Source: Flexivirga meconopsidis | GTDB lineage: Bacteria > Actinomycetota > Actinomycetes > Actinomycetales > Dermatophilaceae | Length of the DNA: 64,000 nt | Reading direction: 5' to 3' | Assembly: GCF_026162425.1 (NCBI RefSeq) | Contig: NZ_JAOBQJ010000002.1 | Coordinates: 372,001-436,000 of the forward strand | Shown here: in pieces, positions 44,717 through 52,694 of the stretch | How positions within the stretch are numbered: the stretch's first letter is position 1 | Layout of the letters: every line of letters begins with the position of its first letter | Made by a program: the position numbers and the translations under genes | The notes under the pieces: model-generated | What the model was told of the DNA's origin: nothing | Database searches by the model: none | Seen by the model: only the letters and a program-made list of their open reading frames with translations

Positions 44717-44788
44717 CGACCCGAACGGTCACTTCCAGCCACCGACCGACCGCAACGCCCACGACAAGCGACCCGAACGGTCACTTCC
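44715..44788. repeat. Two 22-bp direct repeats between GNAT and DUF445 genes
   Basis: The 22-bp sequence from 44715-44736 (agcgacccgaacgg then tcacttcc) recurs exactly at 44767-44788, a 52-bp period. The first copy includes the GNAT stop codon. No hairpin is obvious. Confidence 0.8.
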
Positions 44789-44808
44789 GGCGCCTTGCGA
44801 GCGCGCGC

Positions 44809-46059
44809 TCAGAGCAACTGCGCGAGGCTGTAGATGAGCAGCCCGACCAGGCCGCCCACCACGGTGCCGTTGATGCGGATGAACTGCAGGTCACGGCCGA
44901 CGTGCAGCTCGATGCGCTTGGAGGCCTCGTCGCCGTCCCAGCGGTCGATGGTCTGGGAGATGACGGTGGAGATCTCGTGACCGTAGGTCGTCACGACGTG
45001 CCCGACCGCCTGGCCGAGTCGCCGGTCGAGGGAGGCACGCAGCTCGTCGTCGGTGGTGATGCGGGTGCCGAGGTCGACGAGGGCCCGCGTCATACGCTCC
45101 CGGAGCTCGCCGTGCTCGTCCTGCAACGCCTCGACGAGCACCCGCTGGACCGACCCCCACATCCCCACCAGCGAGGTGCCGACCGACGGGTGGGCCAGCA
45201 CCTGCTCCTTGAGCTGTTCGGTCTGGGCCATGGTCGCCGGGTCGTGCTGCAACTTGTCGGCCAGCTCAGCGAGCAGCTTGTCGACCGCCTGGCGCATCTG
45301 GTGGTCGGGGTTGTCTCGCACGTCGGCGAGCCAGCGCACCAGCTCCAGGTGGAGCCGGGCGGTGACGGTCTCGTCCAGCCAGCGCGGCGACCACCAGGGT
45401 GCGCGGGCACCGATGATCGAGGAAACGGTCTCCTCGTTGTCCCGCACCCAGTCGTGCAGTTCGCGCACCACCAGGTCGACCACCTGCCGGTGGGAATCGT
45501 CGCGTACGACACCCTCCAACAGCGTGCCCAGCAACGGCGCGACCGGCTCTTTGGCCAACCGTGGCAACACAATTCGGCTGAGCAGGTCGGCGATCTCCGC
45601 GTCACTGATCGAGGACACGCCACGCGCGAGCGCCGGCGCCGACTCCGACACCACCCGTTGCGCGTTGGCCGGCTGCTGCAACCAGCGACCGACGCGGAGC
45701 GGCACCTGCGCGGTCGCCAGCCGTTGCTGCACGTTGTCGGCGGTCAGGAAGTTGTCAGTGACGAAGTCCTCCAGGCTGCGGCCGATGGAGTCCTTGCGCT
45801 CGGGGATGATCGCGGTGTGCGGCACCTTCAACCCCAGCGGGTGGCGGAACAGCGCGGTGACCGCGAACCAGTCCGCGACCGCACCCACCATCGCTGCCTC
45901 GGCGGCGGCGTTGACGTAGCCCCACACTCCCCCGTGCCCGTGGGTGAGCACGAAGATGACGGCGGCAACGAGCAACAGCGACGTGGCCACCACGCGCATC
46001 CTGCGCAGGCCACGTCGCCGTTCCTCGTCAACGGCGCCGAGCACCGGACCGAGACTCAT
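44809..46059 (-). CDS. DUF445 domain-containing membrane protein
   Basis: The 416-residue protein has an N-terminal transmembrane helix (VVATSLLLVAAVIFVLTHG) and the DUF445 start (GYVNAAAEAAMVGAVADWFAVTALFRHPLG). A long helical soluble region and a C-terminal transmembrane segment follow (INGTVVGGLVGLLIYSLAQLL). The family is of unknown function and related to YheB-type membrane proteins. Its promoter region is only about 28 bp from the downstream lipoprotein stop. Confidence 0.85.
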   Translation of the reverse strand: MSLGPVLGAVDEERRRGLRRMRVVATSLLLVAAVIFVLTHGHGGVWGYVNAAAEAAMVGAVADWFAVTALFRHPLGLKVPHTAIIPERKDSIGRSLEDFVTDNFLTADNVQQRLATAQVPLRVGRWLQQPANAQRVVSESAPALARGVSSISDAEIADLLSRIVLPRLAKEPVAPLLGTLLEGVVRDDSHRQVVDLVVRELHDWVRDNEETVSSIIGARAPWWSPRWLDETVTARLHLELVRWLADVRDNPDHQMRQAVDKLLAELADKLQHDPATMAQTEQLKEQVLAHPSVGTSLVGMWGSVQRVLVEALQDEHGELRERMTRALVDLGTRITTDDELRASLDRRLGQAVGHVVTTYGHEISTVISQTIDRWDGDEASKRIELHVGRDLQFIRINGTVVGGLVGLLIYSLAQLL

Positions 46060-46087
46060 CGATCACCCGGTGCGGTTGCGGCGAGGG

Positions 46088-46840
46088 TCAGCCGGTCCAT
46101 GCCAGGCTGGCGTCCGTCTTGCCATAACGGGCGTTGTAAAGCAGCTGGTACTTCTTGTAGTCCTGCCCCTTCGGCACCTTGAAGACGAGGGTGCCGCTGT
46201 AGCTCTTGGACGACGGGCCGAGCGTGCCCTCGTCGAACTGGTCCTGCTTCGGGACGACGTCACCCAGGGTGTTGGTCTCGCAGACGTTGTTCTGCCCGTC
46301 CCGCAGGGTGAAGGAGTACTTGTCGACGTCGCTGGAATCGCCCGACTTGTAGTTGGCGGTGACCTTGATCAGCAGGTAGATCTGGCCCTCATCGGGTCCG
46401 AAGATGTCGTCCGGGTTGCCCTCTTTGGTGGTCGGCGTGGCCGCGCTCAGCGTGAACGTGCCGTCGCCATACGACTCCTTCGCCTCGCCCGACTCGCCCC
46501 ACTTGACCTTCTTGGTGCTCGGCGCGGCCGCGGCTGGCGTGACGTACTTCAGGTCCGCCGCGCAGGCCTTCGACTTGTCGGCCGAGGACGATGGGGTCGC
46601 GCTCTCGGTAGGCACACCACTCTCGGTCGGCACGCCGCCGTCGGTGGCGCTCTGCGTCGGCACCCCGCCGGCGTCGGTGCTGCTCGGCGTGTCAGGCACC
46701 TGGGTCGAGGTCTGCACCGCGCTGGACGGCGGGGCCTCCACCGACGGCGCTCCTTCGTTGTTGCACCCGGCGACGGCGGTCGCGGCGAGGATCGCCGGAG
46801 CGACCCCGAACGCGAGTTTGCGGGTGAGCGTCTTCCTCAT
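46088..46840 (-). CDS. Lipoprotein with DUF4352-like domain
   Basis: The 250-residue precursor starts at ATG 46840 (MRKTLTRKLAFGVAPAILA) with lipobox AVAGC. A ~75-residue Ser/Thr/Pro-rich linker follows, containing GGVPTQSATDGGVPTES-type repeats, then an immunoglobulin-like domain resembling DUF4352 (IYLLIKVTANYKSGDSS, and YSGTLVFKVPKGQDYKKYQL). It is likely anchored outside the membrane. Function unknown. Confidence 0.72.
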   Translation of the reverse strand: MRKTLTRKLAFGVAPAILAATAVAGCNNEGAPSVEAPPSSAVQTSTQVPDTPSSTDAGGVPTQSATDGGVPTESGVPTESATPSSSADKSKACAADLKYVTPAAAAPSTKKVKWGESGEAKESYGDGTFTLSAATPTTKEGNPDDIFGPDEGQIYLLIKVTANYKSGDSSDVDKYSFTLRDGQNNVCETNTLGDVVPKQDQFDEGTLGPSSKSYSGTLVFKVPKGQDYKKYQLLYNARYGKTDASLAWTG

Positions 46841-46927
46841 GTCAGTCCTTTGTGCCGTGCGGACCCGTGCGGGTCCGACCCCTGGAGTCATTGCGTCGTA
46901 CGTCGTGCCACCGCCGTACGAGCGTGC

Positions 46928-47461
46928 TCAGGCTACGCGAACGGTCCAAATCTCCTGTTCACCCACCGCAGGTTCCTGTTTGGCGAACTCGCGGGAGCCT
47001 TCGCCGACGGGGATGCCCTGGTGCGCGGCGGCCTGGCCGATCGCGGTGGCGATGCGGTCCCAGACGGACGCTCCCTGCGGGAACCCCATCTCCCAGGTCA
47101 TCGCCTCCACCCCGACCACGGTGCGGTCCGGCAGCAGCTGGGCGCGCACGAGCGGGTAGGAGCCGTCGATCTGGATGACGAGCGAGCCCTGCTCGGGTCG
47201 CACGTCGGTGACACGGGCGTCTGACGTCGCGACATGCGTGATGAGTTCCCCGGCGCGCTGCGGGTCGGCGCCGAGGGTGAGGGTCCGACCCATCATCGAC
47301 AGATGCTTGGTCGCCGGGCCGGCGGTGAGCGCGCGCCCGAAGTTTCCGTCGACCGCCCGGTCCCGGACTTGCTGGTGGGCGTTGCTGACCTTGGACTTCA
47401 CGAAATACCAGACGAACGACGCCAGGATCACCAGGACGACGAAGAAGATGATCTTTCCCAC
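46928..47461 (-). CDS. Small membrane-anchored protein of unknown function
   Basis: The 177-residue protein has one N-terminal transmembrane helix (IIFFVVLVILASFVWYFV) and a soluble domain of about 150 residues (VTDVRPEQGSLVIQIDGSYP, AMTWEMGFPQGASVWDRIA). I do not recognise the family. It is 48 bp downstream of mcrC on the same strand, so cotranscription with the McrBC-like genes is possible, but nothing in the sequence links it to restriction. Confidence 0.6.
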   Translation of the reverse strand: MGKIIFFVVLVILASFVWYFVKSKVSNAHQQVRDRAVDGNFGRALTAGPATKHLSMMGRTLTLGADPQRAGELITHVATSDARVTDVRPEQGSLVIQIDGSYPLVRAQLLPDRTVVGVEAMTWEMGFPQGASVWDRIATAIGQAAAHQGIPVGEGSREFAKQEPAVGEQEIWTVRVA

Positions 47462-47509
47462 CGATCCAGTATGACGAGTGGTCGCGCCCCGCGAGGTCCG
47501 CCGTGCCGA

Positions 47510-48709
47510 TCAGCGACGCAGCGGCACCGGTCGCCGGTAGGACACCACGCGCACCAACTCGGCCAACGCGTCCAGTGAGCCGGCCAACCGCGCGGCGGGG
47601 ACGTTGAGCCGCAGCGGGACACACAGCAGCCGAGTGCCGATGCTGCGCACGACCACCTCGGGCGCGGGTGGCTGGTCTGCCTGCGCGTAGATCAACAGCC
47701 CCGCCTCCAGACCGAGCGCCGAGGCATAGGCGAGCAGCGGGTAGAAGTCGGACTGCGCGCCACGGCGGGACGTGAGGTGATAGCTCACGTCGCCGACCAG
47801 CACAGTCTCCCGGCCGCGACGCAACAGCAGGTCCGGAGTGAAGTGCCACTGCTCCTGCACGTCCAGCGCGTGCTGCGGCCGTTCGTCGAGGCTGACCTCG
47901 GGCCACAATCGGTTGCCGAGCTCCACGGTGATCCAGCGCCGGAAGACGTCGTCCATGTCGACCAGGAAGGCATGCGCGGACTGCTCTCCCTCGAGATGCC
48001 GGATCGTGATGCCTTCCAACGCCTTTCGCGCAAGGTCAAGCGCCGGGGCGTAGTGCTCGTTGAGCCTGGTGACGGGGATCTCGCGGTGATGCTCGCAAGG
48101 GTCGGTGACGGCGACTCCCTCGAAGCGGTGCGCCAGCCGCAGCCCGTCCCGGCGGACCAGCGGCGGCAGGTCGGGCCAGGTGAGGATCTGCCGGACGGCG
48201 CACAGCAGCAGGCGGTTCTCCGGTATGTCGGGAGTGAATTCGTCATACCGGCACGGCGGCGCGGACACCGTCCACGGCCGGGTCGCCAGCTGCTCCACCA
48301 GCAGCCGACCGCGGATGACGTGACTGTCCTCCTCCAGGCTGACGTAGCCGTGCAGCAGACCGCGACGGGTCACCGTGTCGATCGCCCGAAGGAGGAAGGC
48401 GGCGACGCCGTCGACGACCTCCGTGTCGGCGGTCCAGCCGACCTGGTCGGCACTCCACGCCTCGCCGGGCAGCCCAGCGGAGAACATCGTGAAGAGGTTC
48501 TCCATCGGCGCCTGCGGCTCGACCCGGATCGTGCAACCGGGCACCGACAGTGCGCCGACCCATGAGCTGGTGCGCAGCGTCACGTATTCGGGGTCGGCGG
48601 TGGCCTGGATGGTGACCTTGTCCGCCGCCATGGCGAGCAGGGCGGTCCGCGCGTCCCGGTCCAGCCGCACCGGCGCGCTCTCGCTGTGCTCCTTGAGCCG
48701 GATCTCCAT
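47510..48709 (-). CDS. mcrC: McrC-like subunit of a McrBC-type restriction system, with altered nuclease motif
   Basis: The 399-residue protein matches the McrC family: an N-terminal beta-rich part, a middle region (ENRLLLCAVRQIL, YAPALDLARKAL), FLVDMDDVFRRWITVEL, and the C-terminal PD-(D/E)xK nuclease region (TPDLLLRRG ... VLVGDVSYH ... SDFYPLLAYASAL). McrC normally cuts DNA when McrB translocates. The family D-x-K-Y motif here reads DVSY, so Ser replaces the catalytic Lys. I take the ATG at 48709. It is 19 bp after mcrB. Confidence 0.85.
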   Translation of the reverse strand: MEIRLKEHSESAPVRLDRDARTALLAMAADKVTIQATADPEYVTLRTSSWVGALSVPGCTIRVEPQAPMENLFTMFSAGLPGEAWSADQVGWTADTEVVDGVAAFLLRAIDTVTRRGLLHGYVSLEEDSHVIRGRLLVEQLATRPWTVSAPPCRYDEFTPDIPENRLLLCAVRQILTWPDLPPLVRRDGLRLAHRFEGVAVTDPCEHHREIPVTRLNEHYAPALDLARKALEGITIRHLEGEQSAHAFLVDMDDVFRRWITVELGNRLWPEVSLDERPQHALDVQEQWHFTPDLLLRRGRETVLVGDVSYHLTSRRGAQSDFYPLLAYASALGLEAGLLIYAQADQPPAPEVVVRSIGTRLLCVPLRLNVPAARLAGSLDALAELVRVVSYRRPVPLRR

Positions 48710-48728
48710 TGCCAAGCAACCGGTCCCG

Positions 48729-51700
48729 TCAGGTGGCGGCGGGCGGCGGCGCCTCGCCGGCGGCGGCCCGGGCGTCGGGTCCGTGCCGCTCCAGCACGCT
48801 TTGCCAGGTGAAGGTGCGCAGCACGTCCTCCCGGCCGTAGAACTGGTCCTCGATGAACGGGTAGACGCTGTAGGTCCAGATGCGTGCGAGCGCGGCGTCG
48901 GTCAGGCCCTCGACCATGAAATGACTGTGCCCGATCTGCAGGTGTGGCCCACGCAAGGCCCGACGCAACTCGTCGTTGACGGCATCGACGACCGCGGCCA
49001 CCCAGACCGGGCCGTCGTGCGCGGCCAGCCAGCGCTGCAAGAGACCCTCCATCGGGCCTTCGTGCGGCATGAACGGCACGAAGTGGAAGCGCCGGCGCAG
49101 TGCCGCGTCGACCAGCGCGATCGACCGGTCGGCGGTGTTCATCGTGCCGATGAAGTAGAGGTTCGGCGGCAGCTCGAATCCTTCGTCCGGGCGGTAGGAC
49201 GTCATCACCGACTGCGAGCGATACTCCAGCAGGTACAGCAGCTCGCCGAAAACCCGGGGCAGGTTGGCCCGGTTGATCTCGTCGATCAGCATGATGTGCG
49301 GGGTGGTCGGATCGGCCTCGGCGGCCTCGGCGAGTATCGCGAGCGGCCCTTTGCGCAGCTCGTAGACCATCTGCCCCTCGGCGTCGAGCCGCGGCCGGAA
49401 GCCCTCGAAGAAGTCCTCATAGGACGTCGACGGGTGGAACTGCACAACCTGTCGCTTGCTCGAATCGGGCTGCAAGGCGGCGGCGAGACGCTGCGCCAGG
49501 TAGGTCTTCCCAGTGCCGGGCGGCCCGTAGAAGATGACCTGCTTCTTGTCCTCCAACAGCCCGTGGACCTCTCGCAGGAAGTCCTCGTCGACCAGCAGCT
49601 CGGCCGCAGCCTCGGCGATGAGGTCGCGCTCCGGATCGGCGACGGACTCACCCTTGCGCAGCATCCAGAGTGCGAATTGCACCTGCCCCCAAGGGTCTCC
49701 GGGCAGCAACGGCTCGAGGCGGGCCCGCAGGCGGTCATTGATCAGCACGTGCAACCGCGCCCGGTTGGGCATGTCCACCGACGGCAGCTCGACTCCGATC
49801 GCCCGCGCGGCGGCGATCTTCCCGTCCGCCCCGCCCAGGGGGTAGATCGGCAGATAACGCCCGGGATGGGCGATGGCCATCAGCTTCATCACGACGGCCT
49901 CACCGAGCCCAGGAGCCGGCATGCCGTCGCCGAGGATGTGCTCGATGCGGGCGATGTCGTCGCCGGGTCCCCAGAGCAGTTCCTTCAGCGCGCGGGCGAA
50001 CCCGTCCAGGCTCGCGGCGTCCATCGTGGCCAGGCTCGCCTGCAAGACCGAGTGCGTGCCGGGGTGACCGTAGGCACGACCGCCGAGCAACCGCCGGAAC
50101 GCCGCGAGATCGAAGGCGTCCAGCCCGGACGGTTCGAGCGCCTGGGCGAGCGCCCGCCGCTGCTCCTGGTGCCAGGCGTCACGGCTGTTGGGGTAGGGAC
50201 GTTCGGCGACGAACCGTTCGACCTGCGCGAGCAGGTCGAGATCGACCGGCCCGGTCGGTGTCGGTTCCTTGCCGGACATGACCTCGACCAGCGGCGCCAG
50301 CCGCCGGACGGTGTCGACGATCTCGGTCTCGAAGTCGGCGCGGCCCAGGGCTTCCGGGTGGGGCCACCAGCGCCCGACATACACCTCGCCACCCGGATAT
50401 TCCCGGCCGACCGGCTCGACGCGGTCGGCGCTGTCCGGCTGCTCCAGCTGGAAGAAGTGCATGCCGTCGGGCAGGTGCCCCTCGACCATGCGGCCGATCT
50501 CGGTCTGCCGGTCAACCGATCCTGAGCCGTCCCAGCCGGAGTGCAGCCCGACCGCGACGCCGGATCGGGTGATCCACATCCGGAAGCCGGGCGCGCCCGT
50601 GCCACTGGGCAGCGTCCACGTGGCATGGGCGTCAACGCGGTAGGGCGCATCCTTGCTCTGCCCGACCCTGGTCTGCAGGTTCGTCTCGTGCAGCCGAAGT
50701 CCGGTGGCGCGCTGCAGCGCAGGGTGCAGCGAGCGTACGGCGAGGGTCGCCACCCCGCGCAGTTGCAGCGCCAGCCCGGCGGCCCGCGCTTCGGCGTCGG
50801 CGGTGGGATAACCCGACACCGGCGTATGGCCGACGATCAGCTCGGCGGCCTCTTCGCAAATCTCCGGCAGCGCCGAGCCGAGGCCGACGAAGGCCTGCTT
50901 GCTGCCGAGGTAGCCCACGAGCCGCTCGGCCAGCCGCGGGTCGTCCGCCTCGAAGCTGCGGCACAGGTCCGCGAATGCCAGATAGCGCTCCGAATGGCTG
51001 AGGTGTCGCGCCATCCAGCCCAGCGTCTGGAACGGTTCGGCACCGCTCGGCCACAGGATGGGCCAGTCGGCCTCCTCGTCGGTCGACCAGAAGATGGACA
51101 GGATCGTCGGCACCCGTGAGTCGTCGAGGTCGCCCTCGACGAGGTCCTCCAGGGCCCGGATCCGGGTGGCCGCCTCCTCGTCGCTCTGCGGCGTCTGGGT
51201 CGTCTCGGCCAAAAGGTCGGCCAGGTCTGGCTCGTATCCGGTCGCCAGATCGCGCAACTGACCGAGCCAGGTCGGGATCGACGCGGCCTGTGCGGCGAAC
51301 GGGCCCGGGCGGCGTGACCAGACCGAGAAGCCCTCGACGAAGGCGTGCAGGTCGCGCGACCCCGCCAACTCGGACAGCAGGGCCCGCAACTCGGCGACCC
51401 GCTCCGGACGGTGCGCGTCGACCTGCGTCCATCGGTGCTGGGCCGCTGCGTCGTGGTAGGCGGCCACCTTGATGAGGTCATATGTCGACCGCCAACGACG
51501 CAGGTCGCGCAGCCGGCCGGGACCGGGCTTCGGGCTCAGTTGCGTGCGTTTCACCTCGAACCCGAGCTCGCTGAGATGAGCCGTGACCTCATCGGCGTCC
51601 GGCATCGACGTCGGGGTCAGCGCACCGTCCTGCGGTCGGGCGAAACCGTGCGCCGCGGCAGCAAGCGCCGGGGCGTCGTACACGGCGCCCTCGTGCAGCA

Positions 51701-51818
51701 ACACGTGCTCGACGTCGGGCCGGAAACCGTACGCCTGCAAGAAGGACTCGCGGCCCCGCGCCTGGCATTCCTGCACGGCGGCGAGGACGTCGTCGCGAGT
51801 GATGTCGGACAAGGCCAC
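48729..51818 (-). CDS. mcrB: McrB-like GTPase/AAA+ subunit with ScoMcrA-like N-terminal head
   Basis: The 1029-residue protein begins (GTG 51818) with a head domain, ITRDDVLAAVQECQARGRE then YGFRPDVEHVLLHEGAVYD, of the type found at the N-terminus of ScoMcrA-like endonucleases. A long middle region (about 100-650) of uncertain fold may read modified DNA. The C-terminal AAA+ motor has Walker A GPPGTGKTYLAQRLA, Walker B HIMLIDEINRANLPRV and the McrB signature TMNTADRSIALVDAALRRRF. It should hydrolyse GTP or ATP and translocate DNA with McrC. Frames extending further upstream overlap opposite-strand genes. Confidence 0.88.
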   Translation of the reverse strand: MALSDITRDDVLAAVQECQARGRESFLQAYGFRPDVEHVLLHEGAVYDAPALAAAAHGFARPQDGALTPTSMPDADEVTAHLSELGFEVKRTQLSPKPGPGRLRDLRRWRSTYDLIKVAAYHDAAAQHRWTQVDAHRPERVAELRALLSELAGSRDLHAFVEGFSVWSRRPGPFAAQAASIPTWLGQLRDLATGYEPDLADLLAETTQTPQSDEEAATRIRALEDLVEGDLDDSRVPTILSIFWSTDEEADWPILWPSGAEPFQTLGWMARHLSHSERYLAFADLCRSFEADDPRLAERLVGYLGSKQAFVGLGSALPEICEEAAELIVGHTPVSGYPTADAEARAAGLALQLRGVATLAVRSLHPALQRATGLRLHETNLQTRVGQSKDAPYRVDAHATWTLPSGTGAPGFRMWITRSGVAVGLHSGWDGSGSVDRQTEIGRMVEGHLPDGMHFFQLEQPDSADRVEPVGREYPGGEVYVGRWWPHPEALGRADFETEIVDTVRRLAPLVEVMSGKEPTPTGPVDLDLLAQVERFVAERPYPNSRDAWHQEQRRALAQALEPSGLDAFDLAAFRRLLGGRAYGHPGTHSVLQASLATMDAASLDGFARALKELLWGPGDDIARIEHILGDGMPAPGLGEAVVMKLMAIAHPGRYLPIYPLGGADGKIAAARAIGVELPSVDMPNRARLHVLINDRLRARLEPLLPGDPWGQVQFALWMLRKGESVADPERDLIAEAAAELLVDEDFLREVHGLLEDKKQVIFYGPPGTGKTYLAQRLAAALQPDSSKRQVVQFHPSTSYEDFFEGFRPRLDAEGQMVYELRKGPLAILAEAAEADPTTPHIMLIDEINRANLPRVFGELLYLLEYRSQSVMTSYRPDEGFELPPNLYFIGTMNTADRSIALVDAALRRRFHFVPFMPHEGPMEGLLQRWLAAHDGPVWVAAVVDAVNDELRRALRGPHLQIGHSHFMVEGLTDAALARIWTYSVYPFIEDQFYGREDVLRTFTWQSVLERHGPDARAAAGEAPPPAAT

Positions 51819-51971
51819 GGTGATAAGTGCTCCGGGTGTGAAGTGGATGGACTGAGTCGGATCGCTCGCAAGGTTACGTGACCGTCGCAGCCTTGCGGCA
51901 CACCGATCTGACGGGTGTCCACCAACTGTCAGGTTTGACACCATGCACCCGTGACAGGTGGGCCCGATGAG

Positions 51972-52583
51972 ATGGATGCCAACTTCGCGGGCACATTCCG
52001 CCCGGACCAGAGCACGGCCGTCGGCCGGGTGATGACGCGGATCTGCATCGGCACTGACTCCCGGCCGGACCTGGTCGAGCGACTGCGCTGGGAGATCGCC
52101 CAGGACATCGAGCTGCGGCGCGCCGGCCTGACCGACTCCGTCGCCCCCGACGTCGTGGACCGACTGATCAACGCACACAACGAGCAGGTCCTCGAGCCGA
52201 GCGCGACCGCGCTCGGCCTCATCACCGCGCTTGAGCGGCTCACCGACGAAGGCATCGTGTTCGGCTTCGGCGAAGGGTATGGCGTGCACGACTCGCTCGA
52301 CGGGGTGATCCGCGCCGCCGAGGAGTTGATGCGCCAGGGCCGATCGATCGACGGCTACTGCTTCAGCACAGTTGCCGACGTGGAGCGGATGATCTTCGAG
52401 CAGCGGTTGTTCGTCGGGTTCGGGGTGTTCAACGAGCACGGTGAAGGCTCGACCGCGATCGGCAGCCGGGTTGCCGGCGCCTTCCGCGAGCAAGGGCTCG
52501 AGGTCGAGTGGTCGGGCACCAGCGAGCATCGGATCCAGGTCGTCGGAGGTTACGCCATCCCCTACGTCGATCTGCCCGCGTGA
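51972..52583 (+). CDS. DUF6891-like protein of unknown function
   Basis: The protein is about 203 residues from the ATG at 51972; a GTG at 51951 is an alternative. It contains IVFGFGEGYGVHDSLDGVIR, DGYCFSTVADVERMI and FVGFGVFNEHGEGSTAIGSRV, a pattern I associate with the DUF6891 family. It is soluble and acidic, with no signal peptide. It is divergent from mcrB across a 153-bp spacer that contains a TTGACA at 51935-51940. Any link with the restriction genes is not shown by sequence. Confidence 0.65.
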   Translation: MDANFAGTFRPDQSTAVGRVMTRICIGTDSRPDLVERLRWEIAQDIELRRAGLTDSVAPDVVDRLINAHNEQVLEPSATALGLITALERLTDEGIVFGFGEGYGVHDSLDGVIRAAEELMRQGRSIDGYCFSTVADVERMIFEQRLFVGFGVFNEHGEGSTAIGSRVAGAFREQGLEVEWSGTSEHRIQVVGGYAIPYVDLPA

Positions 52584-52694
52584 CACCGGGCGCGGACTTC
52601 CGGCCCACATTCCACTACATCTGTTGTGTGATTTGACGTACAGTGCTCGTGGCAGCCCTTTCAACGGCCACCTCAGGAGCGGAGCACCTCGAAA

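Noticed and set aside
48375-50525. 716-codon open frame opposite mcrB/mcrC
   Set aside because: Shadow of the McrB and McrC genes, with Arg/Gly/Val bias and no recognisable domain.
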